A DNA stretch of 64,000 nucleotides from Desulfospira joergensenii DSM 10085. GTDB taxonomy: Bacteria; Desulfobacterota; Desulfobacteria; Desulfobacterales; Desulfobacteraceae. The stretch is taken from NCBI RefSeq assembly GCF_000420085.1, contig NZ_ATUG01000003.1:806001-870000 (forward strand), read 5' to 3'. Made by a program: the position numbers and the translations under genes. Of the stretch, positions 52,012-60,400 are shown in pieces (the stretch's first letter is position 1; the number at the start of each line of letters is the position of its first letter). The notes below the pieces were generated by a model. That model was not told the origin of the DNA, did not search any database, and saw only the letters and a list, made by a program, of their open reading frames with translations.

Positions 52012-53511
52012 TCATCCTGTGGCAGCAAACAACTCCTTTTGCCCATCTTCTTTTTTCATTGGTTTATGCCTTGTTCCGGCCATTTCAATCAACAATGTTA
52101 CGATAGTCGTCAGAGTTGATCGGACAATCACACCATGCTGGCTTCTTACCCGTGTTTGTTCGAGGCCTTCTCTTTTTTTCATCAGATTAAAGGGCCTTTC
52201 ACAGTTTTTCCGGATCTCGATTGCGTCTTGAGATCCGCTATGAAAAATCGGCATTGGTTGAAAATAGCCGCTGTCAAAATCAACGATCCTTGATTTTGAA
52301 CAATTTGATTCAAACGCACACTCACCCGGAACGGCATCACATCCAAATTCGTGGCCTTCCGGTGTCGATCCCAAAAACTGCATTGGAATCTCACAAGAAT
52401 CATTACAGGCAACCCTTAATGGCGATTCCAAAACGTTGTCAGGAAGTTTGGCTTTCTCCGATGCAGGGGTGACGACATAGACACCGGTTTCGTTGAGAAC
52501 CGAACCATCACTATCGTGATAAGCCTGGTCGGCGGTTATCAATTTGATATCAATACCCAATGTTTGAGCAAGCTTGATCAACGGTTTTAAAAACAGGCTG
52601 TCATGATGATTTGCCGCCCCGATTAGGGATACCAATGGAAAACTATGGCCTGTCGATGGGTTGATGGCTGTTAGGGTGTGAAGCCGGTAGCCAATGACGT
52701 AATACGATTTATCCCTTTTATTCCGGCGTTTTCCACAATCACAGTCCGGATCGGAATACATTCGTATTTTTTTGCCTTTGACCTGAATTGTGCAAAGGGG
52801 GTAATTGATTTCAGACGGCAGTTCACTGGAATCAACACCATGGATAACGGCACTCTCCAGACAGCCTGATTTATAAAAATGATGGAGGAAATATACCAGG
52901 ACATTCATCAATTGTTTGAAATTCAGGCCACGCCGGAAGTGACACAATTCAGTATGATCTGCCTGGTGTTTGGTATTTAAAGGCAGTCTCACAAAACGCC
53001 TGTTTTGCTTTCGTTCCCTGCCAAAATATTCATCGCTGCAAAATTTCCTGTAACTGATTTCAGGGTATTTGATTATTTTTAAAAGCTCCATCCGAAATAA
53101 CTGGTAGGGTTGAATATCCCTGTGCACAGCGGAATATCCGTCAGGCGCAATCAAGCTGTTGATAATCTGGTTGTCTATAAGTTGGTCAACAAACTGCAAT
53201 TCCGGGTCTACAATTTCAGGGTATGGCTTTTTCAGGGTGTCAAAATGAAACAGGTTGTCGGAATGAAAATTTTCAATGTAGGACGCCATCTCAGGAAGGC
53301 TACGAATCTCTGCTGAGGGGGCCTGATCTTCAACTCCTATGAGTTCTTCGATGGGGATGTCCAAGGTTTGAGAATAATCATAATTATCCAAAACTTCCAT
53401 CATGATTTGCTTTGTCAGCTCTTTTTTGGACTTCCTTGTCATCTTTTTCCAGTTCGGAAAACTCTTTTTCAATTGCTTTGTGATGATTCGCCTGATATTT
53501 TTTGTATGCAT
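52012..53511 (-). CDS. DDE transposase
   Basis: 499 residues. Likely catalytic residues are D in IHGVDSSELPSE, D in KLITADQAYHDSDG and E in CERPFNLMKKREGLE, a layout like IS4/IS1182-type enzymes. A cysteine-rich insertion (DPDCDCGKRRNKRDKSYYVIG) precedes the second Asp. The start codon lies at the foot of a perfect hairpin that covers the ribosome-binding site. The gene appears intact. Confidence 0.88.
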   Translation of the reverse strand: MHTKNIRRIITKQLKKSFPNWKKMTRKSKKELTKQIMMEVLDNYDYSQTLDIPIEELIGVEDQAPSAEIRSLPEMASYIENFHSDNLFHFDTLKKPYPEIVDPELQFVDQLIDNQIINSLIAPDGYSAVHRDIQPYQLFRMELLKIIKYPEISYRKFCSDEYFGRERKQNRRFVRLPLNTKHQADHTELCHFRRGLNFKQLMNVLVYFLHHFYKSGCLESAVIHGVDSSELPSEINYPLCTIQVKGKKIRMYSDPDCDCGKRRNKRDKSYYVIGYRLHTLTAINPSTGHSFPLVSLIGAANHHDSLFLKPLIKLAQTLGIDIKLITADQAYHDSDGSVLNETGVYVVTPASEKAKLPDNVLESPLRVACNDSCEIPMQFLGSTPEGHEFGCDAVPGECAFESNCSKSRIVDFDSGYFQPMPIFHSGSQDAIEIRKNCERPFNLMKKREGLEQTRVRSQHGVIVRSTLTTIVTLLIEMAGTRHKPMKKEDGQKELFAATG

Positions 53512-53577
53512 AAAGCCTCTGTGGTGTTGTTTCCTTTTTGTTTAGGCGCTTGAAAGATACAACTAAACAGAGGCTTT
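53512..53577 (-). promoter_or_regulatory. Hairpin masking the transposase ribosome-binding site
   Basis: AAAGCCTCTGT (53512-53522) and ACAGAGGCTTT (53567-53577) are exact 11-base complements. On the message, the arm next to the ATG contains AGAGG, the likely ribosome-binding site. A transcript entering from outside the IS would fold and block translation, as known for IS10 and IS50. A transcript starting inside the loop would not. Confidence 0.6.
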
Positions 53578-53651
53578 TTCAATTACTAACATACTGAAAA
53601 TTTGTCGGATAACGTTAAAATTGCGTCATCGATTTCAACACCCTTTAAAAA

Positions 53652-54161
53652 TCATGAATTATAATTATAACTCATTTTTTTTAATATTGACCTAACCACA
53701 AGTTTATGCCCTATCCTGACTGGAACAAAATATATCTTTCCAAAAATATTATGGAATTTGACAATCGTATTTAAATATATTTCAGTTATTTCTTCGCCTT
53801 TTTTTTTCATGGCCGATATTCTGTAGTATAAATGCTTATCATCTGCCCCCATTACGATTTCATTCTCGTTTTTATCTATTATTGGAACAGGAACAAAATT
53901 GCTTTCAGACTCTTTTTCAATATCGGTAAATTTACCAGTATTCAGACCAAACGGCTTTACAAGAAGATAGTAGCGTATTCGTAAAGCAACAATAACCCAG
54001 CGGGGAAGAGAAAGTATTTTTTCTGATATTCTTTCAATACTTTCATCCTTTTCCACCATAATCATATATGAATCGTGATAATCAACATTGGATAAGTTTT
54101 TTGTGATTAATGTGCCAACAGGCAATTTTTTCAATTTAAAAATTTTGACCTGATCTTTCAC
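53652..54161 (-). CDS. DUF2867-family protein
   Basis: 169 residues. DYHDSYMIMVEKDESIERISEKIL and LPRWVIVALRIRYYLLVKPFGL match the DUF2867 pattern. It starts with GTG, overlapping the stop of the upstream GNAT remnant by four bases. An insertion sequence lies five bases beyond its stop. DUF2867 genes often occur in the DUF2917/GNAT/MocR neighbourhood seen here. Function unknown. Confidence 0.7.
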   Translation of the reverse strand: MKDQVKIFKLKKLPVGTLITKNLSNVDYHDSYMIMVEKDESIERISEKILSLPRWVIVALRIRYYLLVKPFGLNTGKFTDIEKESESNFVPVPIIDKNENEIVMGADDKHLYYRISAMKKKGEEITEIYLNTIVKFHNIFGKIYFVPVRIGHKLVVRSILKKMSYNYNS

Positions 54162-54388
54162 TCCCAGATACTCCTCTTCGCCAAATTGAAAATTTTAAAA
54201 CCGGAACTGTTTTGATAGAATCTTATACATTTAGAAAGCTCATGAAATGATTTGCCTTCACTGACATAACCATAATGTTGGTAGAAGCCAAGGCCGTTGG
54301 TGGTAAAGTTGATGGTTGGCATTGTAGTATAAATTTTGTTTAATTGGACCCACATGCCCTTGCCAAAGGAGAAGACCAGAAAAGACAC
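54158..54388 (-). pseudogene. C-terminal remnant of a GNAT acetyltransferase
   Basis: 76 residues. INFTTNGLGFYQHYGYVSEG is the last strand-helix unit of a GNAT fold, where a conserved Tyr follows the acetyl-CoA site. The N-terminal two thirds, including the acetyl-CoA loop, are missing. The start overlaps the end of the DUF2917 gene, suggesting a deletion fused the two. It still overlaps the DUF2867 start (GTGA), so it may matter for translational coupling. Confidence 0.5.
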
Positions 54389-54624
54389 ATTTTTTTGTTA
54401 GAGTATAATGCCGAATTTGAAAATTTAATAGCGGAATCTGCAACAGCAAACATTACCACTTTGCCCTTCTGACTGACGTTGTGAATATCTCCAATGTGCA
54501 GAATATGATCATATGGATCATTGGGTTGTGTAATCCATAAGGAGCCGGTCGTACACTTGATTGAGATATTTCTGGCATCTCCGTCAATAAAACAAATTTC
54601 CTTCCTTGAAAGCTTGATTTCCAT
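54340..54624 (-). CDS. DUF2917-like protein
   Basis: 94 residues. The N-terminal 70 (KEICFIDGDARNISIKCTTG, SLWITQPNDPYDHILHIGD) form a small beta domain of the DUF2917 type. The last 25 residues (from about KKMCLFWSS) look unrelated and probably result from the deletion that truncated the GNAT gene. AGGAGG precedes the start. It is divergent from the MocR gene at 54821 and is a likely MocR target. Confidence 0.7.
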   Translation of the reverse strand: MEIKLSRKEICFIDGDARNISIKCTTGSLWITQPNDPYDHILHIGDIHNVSQKGKVVMFAVADSAIKFSNSALYSNKKMCLFWSSPLARACGSN

Positions 54625-54702
54625 TCTTACCTCCTGATCTTCTGAACGATGATATAATTTTACAGTATGGAGTTGAAAAATACAGATACAGAAAACAAAT
54701 TT

Positions 54703-54771
54703 TGTGTCAGTTACAGATAATTAAAATTAAATCTGTGTCCATTGTCGAGGCCATGAATTGTGTCTGTTACA
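54703..54771. promoter_or_regulatory. MocR-type operator: direct repeats in the divergent promoter
   Basis: TGTGTCAGTTACA (54703-54715) and TGTGTCTGTTACA (54759-54771) are direct repeats differing at one base, 56 bases apart. A partial copy TGTGTCC lies between them at 54734-54740. MocR-family regulators typically bind spaced direct repeats, and the mocR gene starts 50 bases to the right. Confidence 0.6.
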
Positions 54772-54820
54772 AAAATAACAATTGATGTAGGAAAATATTT
54801 GAACGTACAAGGGGGGGGAT

Positions 54821-56269
54821 ATGCAACAAAATTTACAGAAGATTGAACAACGCTCCCGGAAGCATCTCTATGAGGCTGTGGCTGAAAGGATTGCATACCT
54901 GATTGATCAGGGCACCTTTAAAACCAGCGATAAGATTCCTTCACTACGAAAACTCAGCCGGCAAATGAAGGTAAGCATTAATACGGTCAAGGAAGCATAT
55001 AATTATCTTGAAGACCGCCGAATCATTGAAGCCCGACCACAGTCCGGGTATTATGTGTGCGGATGCCGTTGCGATATTCCCAAAGAGCAGGAGATAAAGA
55101 CAGACCTGTTTAATCCCACAACCATAAGTACAAGTGAACTCGCCATGCAGATTATGCGGGATTGCAGCGATCCGAATCTGGTTCAATTCGGTGCTGCTAT
55201 ACCGGAGACAGGTCTGTTGCCCATAAAAAAATTAAATAGAATGCTGTCTTCCGAAGCAAGGCGATATCAATCCGAAAGCGTGAACTATTCGATTCCACCG
55301 GGATGCCTGAAACTCAGAGAACAGATTGCAAAACGAATGTTGCATTGTGGCTGTACGCTCAGTCCGGATGAAATTGTGATTACCAATGGCGGGACTGAGG
55401 CTATTTATTTGGCGCTTAAAAGTGTTTGCAAACCAGGGGATATCTTGGCAATAGAATCTCCCGTCTATTTTAACTTTATGGAGATAATCCAGGAGTTGGA
55501 CTTAAAAGCGATTGAAATTCCTTCGTCACCAAGGGATGGTATCAGCATTGATGCGTTAAAATATGCATTGAGCCAGCAGAGAATTCAAGCCTGCCTGGTT
55601 ATCTCCAATTTCAGCAATCCTCTGGGAGGCCAGATCCCTGACGCCAAAAAAGAGGAGCTTGTGAATTTGCTTGCACAACATGGAATTCCCCTGATTGAAG
55701 ATGATGTGCACGGTGATCTTTCTTATAATTATGACCGGTCATCCGTAGCCAAGGCATACGATAAAAAAAATACGGTAATACTCTGCTCTTCGTTTTCAAA
55801 AACACTATCCCCGGGATATCGTGTGGGATGGGTGGTACCCGGTAAGTTTCAATCTCGGGTCGAACAGTTAAAATTAATCTATAACATCGGATCTTCTATT
55901 CCTGCACAATTAGCCATTGCTGAGTTTTTAGCCAACGGAGGTTACTCACATCATCTTCGATCTATTTGTCGAATCTATGAAAAAAAAGTCATGATGATGA
56001 GAGATGCTATCGGTCGCTTTTTTCCGGAAGGAACCTGTGTTACCAATCCAAAGGGCGGCTTTATACTATGGATTCAATTACCTGATTCCGTGGATAGTCG
56101 TTGTCTGTATTGGGAAGCCAAGAAACTTGGGATTTCCATTTCCCCGGGAATCATATTTTCCGCAACAGGGCAATTTAATAATTATATCCGTCTGAATGCA
56201 GCTTTTTATTCCGAAACCAATCAATGGGCGGTTGAGACCCTGGGTAAAATCATTTCAAAATTCTGTTAA
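54821..56269 (+). CDS. MocR-family regulator (GntR HTH plus aminotransferase-like domain)
   Basis: 482 residues. Residues 10-80 are a GntR winged helix (KIPSLRKLSRQMKVSINTVKEAYNYL). Residues about 110-480 are a class I aminotransferase fold, with the PLP-binding Lys in SSFSKTLSPGYRVGW and the substrate motif ISNFSNPLGG. Such proteins sense PLP or an amino compound and regulate a divergent gene. Here that is the DUF2917/GNAT/DUF2867 group. AAGGGGGGG precedes the ATG. A true aminotransferase activity is not excluded. Confidence 0.92.
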   Translation: MQQNLQKIEQRSRKHLYEAVAERIAYLIDQGTFKTSDKIPSLRKLSRQMKVSINTVKEAYNYLEDRRIIEARPQSGYYVCGCRCDIPKEQEIKTDLFNPTTISTSELAMQIMRDCSDPNLVQFGAAIPETGLLPIKKLNRMLSSEARRYQSESVNYSIPPGCLKLREQIAKRMLHCGCTLSPDEIVITNGGTEAIYLALKSVCKPGDILAIESPVYFNFMEIIQELDLKAIEIPSSPRDGISIDALKYALSQQRIQACLVISNFSNPLGGQIPDAKKEELVNLLAQHGIPLIEDDVHGDLSYNYDRSSVAKAYDKKNTVILCSSFSKTLSPGYRVGWVVPGKFQSRVEQLKLIYNIGSSIPAQLAIAEFLANGGYSHHLRSICRIYEKKVMMMRDAIGRFFPEGTCVTNPKGGFILWIQLPDSVDSRCLYWEAKKLGISISPGIIFSATGQFNNYIRLNAAFYSETNQWAVETLGKIISKFC

Positions 56270-56673
56270 AAGAATAGGTCAATTTTAACCCCATTTGTTC
56301 ATCTTGAAACTTTGTGCATGGGGAGGCTAAAAACCCAACAGAAGAATTGTGTGGTGGAAGCCGTTTCAAATTTGAATACTCCACCTGTGTGCAAACCGGA
56401 CGGGTCAGGAAGTTTTCCCCCGGTCTAGGGATCAGGGCCGGTTCCCGGGTTATTGCAGGAGACAGACGTATTGCCCTTCCCAGGAGTTCCGGGATTATCT
56501 GCTTTGAATTTTCCTTTACAGGTCTGGATCCTGCTGGTATGAATTTTCCAATACCCGGGGAATAGGATTTGTTGAGGGTTCAGAGCCGAGTTCGGATTTA
56601 CAGAGGGAGGCTCACTGCCTGAAAGGCGATCCCGGATCAATGGATCCGAACAGACCCGGGTCAGGAGGTCTTC
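56270..56673. other. Gene-free region at the right edge of the accessory DNA
   Basis: No gene or strong structure is supported. Base composition returns to GC-rich at about 56.4 kb. Confidence 0.4.
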
Positions 56674-57060
56674 ATGATTTTTAAAAGCAGATTCATCTTT
56701 ATCCTTGCTGCCGGACTTTTTTTCTTCATTTCAACGGGAATCTCTTTTTATTCCATTTACAAGGAAGTCAGGAGTATCACCCTGACAGCCAAATCCGAAT
56801 TCGGACCGGATCCGGTTATTGCCCTGCTCTCCCTTGTACAATCTGAGAATTTTTCCTTCAGGGATCGGAACAGGGCCGTCTGGGCATTGGGACAGATCGG
56901 AGACAAGCGCGCTCTCCCGGTCCTGATGGGATTGGATATCCAAACAGCAACCCGGGACGGGCTGGACCCGGATCAGCATATCGTCAAATACACGGTTGAA
57001 AAGGCCATTGACCAGATAGAGGGCTTTATCATCACCCGGTGGATGTATGAATTTTTATGA
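56674..57060 (+). CDS. Membrane-anchored HEAT-repeat-like protein
   Basis: 128 residues. One N-terminal membrane helix (FIFILAAGLFFFISTGISFYS) is followed by about one to two HEAT-like helical pairs (DRNRAVWALGQIGDKRALPVL). Such repeats mediate protein contacts. CAGGAGG lies seven bases before the start. The end overlaps the next gene in the same direction, so the two are probably expressed together. Confidence 0.7.
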   Translation: MIFKSRFIFILAAGLFFFISTGISFYSIYKEVRSITLTAKSEFGPDPVIALLSLVQSENFSFRDRNRAVWALGQIGDKRALPVLMGLDIQTATRDGLDPDQHIVKYTVEKAIDQIEGFIITRWMYEFL

Positions 57061-57598
57061 TTCAGGCATGATCAATTCCCGACGTGTCATCAGGCCCTTC
57101 CCGGCCAGTCTGGCCGGAGCGCTTTTTATCCTTCTGGCGGCCTGCGCCATGGGTCTGGGCTGCGACACCCCCATCTCCGAATACAGGCCGAAAGCCCCGG
57201 TAGAAAAAGAGATCCTTCCGATATTGATCGAATTTCAGGAGGCCAGAAACCATTATGATATCAAGAGGCTGCTCCCCCTTTTGCACGACCGGGGGCAATT
57301 CTCCTTTGGCTGCGGGATCATGGTCTCAAAGGCCGAGCTTGAAAAAATGCTTCCGGAATTCTGGGCCAAAATGAGATCGGAAAAACTGGCCGTGGTTCCT
57401 CTGGCCCATGAGTGCCTGAACGGGGATTATTACCCTTCCGGAGTGCTAAAGGAACCGATCATTAAGATCAACGGCAACACGGCAAAGGCAAGGGTCTGGT
57501 TCACCAAACGATTCAGCAGCAGCCTGCTGCTCTTTTTCAATCTGGTCCGGGAAGACGGGAAATGGGTGATTATCCGCACAGAATGGGGCCCAAGTTAG
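57047..57598 (+). CDS. Putative lipoprotein with NTF2-like domain
   Basis: 183 residues from the first ATG; ATG 57068 is an equally possible start. A signal peptide ends in the lipobox LAAC (FILLAACAMG). The mature domain (EKEILPILIEFQEARNHYDIKRLLPLLHDRG to NGNTAKARVWF) has the helix-then-sheet order of NTF2/SnoaL-like proteins. No catalytic residues can be assigned. It is paired with the upstream HEAT-like membrane protein. Confidence 0.65.
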   Translation: MNFYDSGMINSRRVIRPFPASLAGALFILLAACAMGLGCDTPISEYRPKAPVEKEILPILIEFQEARNHYDIKRLLPLLHDRGQFSFGCGIMVSKAELEKMLPEFWAKMRSEKLAVVPLAHECLNGDYYPSGVLKEPIIKINGNTAKARVWFTKRFSSSLLLFFNLVREDGKWVIIRTEWGPS

Positions 57599-58042
57599 AC
57601 AAAATCCGTAGCAAAGATCCTCTCTTTTGACGCCCGTAAAAGGTGATCATTTGCAAAATGCACTCAGATTCTTGACTTTACCCGGGTTTATCCTGTATGA
57701 AGGGGGCCATAATAAAGGAGTAAGCGGTTTTTATGTTTATAAAATCAATGGATATTGTGTCAATCGTTGCCGACAAGGGGATACACCTGCTGGCAGCAGA
57801 TTGATTAAAAGTTCTGCACTATCCGAAAAAAGCGGTTCCATGAAAGACAGGCTTGTTTTCCGGCCGTCTTCTCCCTCTGCAGATCTCTGATTGAGAATCT
57901 ACCCCTATAGCTGTATTCCCTTTCGGCAACCTGTCCTGCACCAAATTATATAAAAAAATGATTGCCCAAGGGCTTGGTATACGGGCCTTCCTGGGTTTAT
58001 GCACTGAAAAAATTTGAGATAGGAACCGCTTAGGATTCAACC
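57599..58042. other. Gene-free region before rsgA
   Basis: No gene is convincing here. An 87-codon open frame at 57627 has no ribosome-binding site or recognisable sequence. Confidence 0.4.
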
Positions 58043-59143
58043 ATGGACAATACAATCGATACAAACCCAAGTGAGAACCATAATCTTCTTTCACAACTGG
58101 GATGGACTTCCCATTTTCAGAATCAGATGGAACCCTTTTCCGATAAGGGCCTTATCCCGGCAAGGGTGGTCGGGGTAAGAAAAAACAGCTTCTGCACAAG
58201 CGACGGTAAAAATGAACGGCTGGCCACCCTGGCCGGAAAGCTTAAACATGACTGCGGCGGCATCTATCCGGTCACAGGGGACTGGGTTCTCTTGACCGAC
58301 TCTGTCATTTCCAGGGTACTGGTACGAAAGAATGCCTTATCCAGAGGGGCTTCAGGCACACATAGCCGACAGGAGGCCCAGCCCCAAAAGGAACAGATCA
58401 TTGCAGCGAACCTGGATACTGTATTTATCGTTTCCGGTCTGGACCGGGATTTTAACCTGCGCCGCTTGGAACGGTACCTGACCCTGGTCTATAACTGCGG
58501 CCTGAATCCTGTGATCATTCTGACAAAGGCAGATCTTCACCCGGAGCCGAAGCATTTCCTCCATGAAGTGGAGGCTGTGGCCTTCGGCGTTCCCATACAC
58601 CTGATTTCAGCCTCGGATGACACAGGCCTGACCTGTCTTGCACCCTATTTTTCCCATGGCCGGACCACAACCATGGTGGGATCTTCCGGTGCGGGCAAAT
58701 CCACCCTGGTGAACCGGCTTTACGGTGAAACCGTGCAGGCCACCGGTTCAGTAAGCAGCCATGTGGGCAAAGGAAGACATACGACCACCTCCCGGGATCT
58801 GATCCTGATGCCCAAAGGGGGAATGGTCATCGACAACCCCGGCATCCGGGAAATCTCTTTCTGGGAAGTGGATAACGGGATCGACGCGGCCTTTCCCGAG
58901 ATTGAAAAGCTCAGTCTGGGCTGCCGTTTTACAGACTGCAGCCATACCCATGAGCCCGGCTGCCGGGTCCTTGGGGCAGTGGATAAAGGTGAAATTCCAG
59001 GGGAAAGACTGGAAAACTATCGGAAGATGAGACGAGAACTGGCGTTTTTGTCCCTGCGTCAAAACAAAAGTGCGGACCGTGTGGAAAAGGAGCGCTGGAA
59101 AGGGGTTGCCCTGAAAATCAAGGCCATGAAAAAAGGGCGATAA
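58043..59143 (+). CDS. rsgA: Ribosome small-subunit-dependent GTPase A
   Basis: 366 residues with the circularly permuted GTPase order diagnostic of RsgA: OB-fold N-terminus, G4 LTKADLH near 153, G1 GSSGAGKSTLVNRL near 212, G3 DNPGIRE near 265, then a C-terminal zinc finger (CRFTDCSHTHEPGC). It acts late in 30S subunit maturation. It has an N-terminal extension of about 40 residues and a C-terminal basic tail, as in many members (YloQ/YjeQ). A 14-bp hairpin follows. Confidence 0.95.
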   Translation: MDNTIDTNPSENHNLLSQLGWTSHFQNQMEPFSDKGLIPARVVGVRKNSFCTSDGKNERLATLAGKLKHDCGGIYPVTGDWVLLTDSVISRVLVRKNALSRGASGTHSRQEAQPQKEQIIAANLDTVFIVSGLDRDFNLRRLERYLTLVYNCGLNPVIILTKADLHPEPKHFLHEVEAVAFGVPIHLISASDDTGLTCLAPYFSHGRTTTMVGSSGAGKSTLVNRLYGETVQATGSVSSHVGKGRHTTTSRDLILMPKGGMVIDNPGIREISFWEVDNGIDAAFPEIEKLSLGCRFTDCSHTHEPGCRVLGAVDKGEIPGERLENYRKMRRELAFLSLRQNKSADRVEKERWKGVALKIKAMKKGR

Positions 59144-59178
59144 AAACCCGGGATAAGAAAGATATCATGGGATATGAT

Positions 59179-59213
59179 CCGGAGGGGATTGGAATATGGC
59201 CAATCCCCTCCGG
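59179..59213. terminator. Hairpin between convergent rsgA and solute-binding protein genes
   Basis: CCGGAGGGGATTGG (59179-59192) and CCAATCCCCTCCGG (59200-59213) are exact 14-base complements with a 7-base loop. There is no T-run, but the position between convergent genes suggests bidirectional termination. Confidence 0.6.
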
Positions 59214-59255
59214 ACGCACTTCGGATAGGATGGTCTCTCTTTCCGGATTCAAGGC

Positions 59256-60023
59256 TTATTTTTCCGGCGAAAACCCGTATTTTATTTGAATCTCCCGATA
59301 AGATCGGCTCTTTTTAAAGGTTTCAAGGGCCTGCCCCATGTCCTCTGCCAGATTTTTATACGGCTCTCCTTTTTTCCGGGTAAAGGCGAAATAGGTTTTA
59401 ATCTGATAGGGGGGATCGATAAAAACAATTTGATTGGAAAGCTTTTTCTTCTTGATGCAATTTTCAAAAAAGCCTTTGGATCCGATACCCAATCGATGCC
59501 GCTTGACAGCGACCATGAGGATCACATTCTCTTGGGAAGGCGCCAGAATTTTACTGAAATTATTTGCCTGATCAAAAGCTTTGCCGTATGAATTTGCCTG
59601 TGCGACAATCACCTTTTCCCCTGTCAGGCTTTTCAGGCTGCCGTCAAAGATCACCCCGCTGCCGGGGTAGGTAATGAATACGCTTTTATCAATATTCAGG
59701 TTTTCGTCGGGGTAAAAAAGATAGGTTTCCCTTTCAGCGGTCCGGTAAAGAGACATCAAACCGTCCACGACGCCTGATTTAGCACTTTCCAGGCAACGGT
59801 TCCACGGGTATGCCACCCAGTTTATACCAATGCCCAAGGTGTTGGCGGCAGCCTCCGTCGCTTCGACATTCACCCCTTTGGTTTGATTGTCTTCCCTGTA
59901 TTCATAGGGTTTCCAGGGCCCGTAACAGATCGTCACCTCCCTGGGATATGAATTTTCTGCAAAGGAGAGACAAGGCATGATCTGACTCAAAAACAAAAAG
60001 AAGAGAACAAGATAGGTCGGCAT
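59256..60023 (-). CDS. Periplasmic solute-binding family 3 protein
   Basis: 255 residues. A signal peptide (YLVLFFLFLSQIMPCLSFAE) precedes an SBP_bac_3 fold: WKPYEYREDNQTKGVNVEATEAA at the ligand site, VDGLMSLYRTAERETYLFYP and a C-terminal EDMGQALETFKKSRSYREIQIKYG. No ABC transporter genes are adjacent, so it may serve as an orphan sensor or binding protein. Similar in type to the protein at 18384. Confidence 0.85.
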   Translation of the reverse strand: MPTYLVLFFLFLSQIMPCLSFAENSYPREVTICYGPWKPYEYREDNQTKGVNVEATEAAANTLGIGINWVAYPWNRCLESAKSGVVDGLMSLYRTAERETYLFYPDENLNIDKSVFITYPGSGVIFDGSLKSLTGEKVIVAQANSYGKAFDQANNFSKILAPSQENVILMVAVKRHRLGIGSKGFFENCIKKKKLSNQIVFIDPPYQIKTYFAFTRKKGEPYKNLAEDMGQALETFKKSRSYREIQIKYGFSPEK

Positions 60024-60229
60024 AATTTTATCCCGATGTTTTCATTAGGGTATGAAGATTTGTATTTCCCCGCTAAAATAGCAGAATTTCAAGGGCCGGC
60101 AAAGGAATTTGATCCATCTCTTCCTTATTTTGCCTGCAACCTGCAAAAAATGACGGTAAAGGATTTGTTTTCAAGGGGAAAATTAAAGATTTCTCTGTCT
60201 TGCTAAAATGAATTCGACTCTCTTATCCA

Positions 60230-60294
60230 TTGACATCAAGCTATGTTATAGCTATATAAAGACCATATTATGGTTATGCCCATTTTGGCATAAC
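60230..60294 (+). promoter_or_regulatory. Sigma-70 promoter and palindromic operator of the bamB-like operon
   Basis: TTGACA (60230-60235) and TATATA (60253-60258) are separated by 17 bases, a near-consensus promoter. Just downstream, GTTATGCC (60273-60280) and GGCATAAC (60287-60294) form a perfect 8-bp palindrome with a 6-base spacer, near or after the expected transcription start. A repressor bound there would block the operon. About 105 bases of leader follow. The rest of the gap (60024-60229) is featureless. Confidence 0.65.
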
Positions 60295-60400
60295 GAGACC
60301 CTGATCCCCTGCAGAAGCGAATTCAGCCGGTTCAGGCAGACGGGTTCAAAGGGTGTCAACTTTGGATCGCGGGCAATCAGATAGAAGGAGGTGAGCGAAG

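Larger units (their letters stand above)
51790..53646 (-). mobile_element. Insertion sequence with a 499-residue transposase (IS1182-like/ISNCY)
   Basis: The ends are defined by terminal inverted repeats: AAAGGGTGTTGAAACCG on the left (from 51790) and the complement CGATTTCAACACCCTTT on the right (to 53646), with one mismatch in 17. A weaker match TTCGTTAT/ATAACGTTA lies further in. The element is about 1.86 kb. It is flanked by A-runs, so any target duplication is masked. Its right end lies five bases from the stop of the DUF2867 gene. Confidence 0.8.

Noticed and set aside
57627..57890. 87-codon frame before rsgA
   Set aside because: No ribosome-binding site, no signal or domain, and odd composition.
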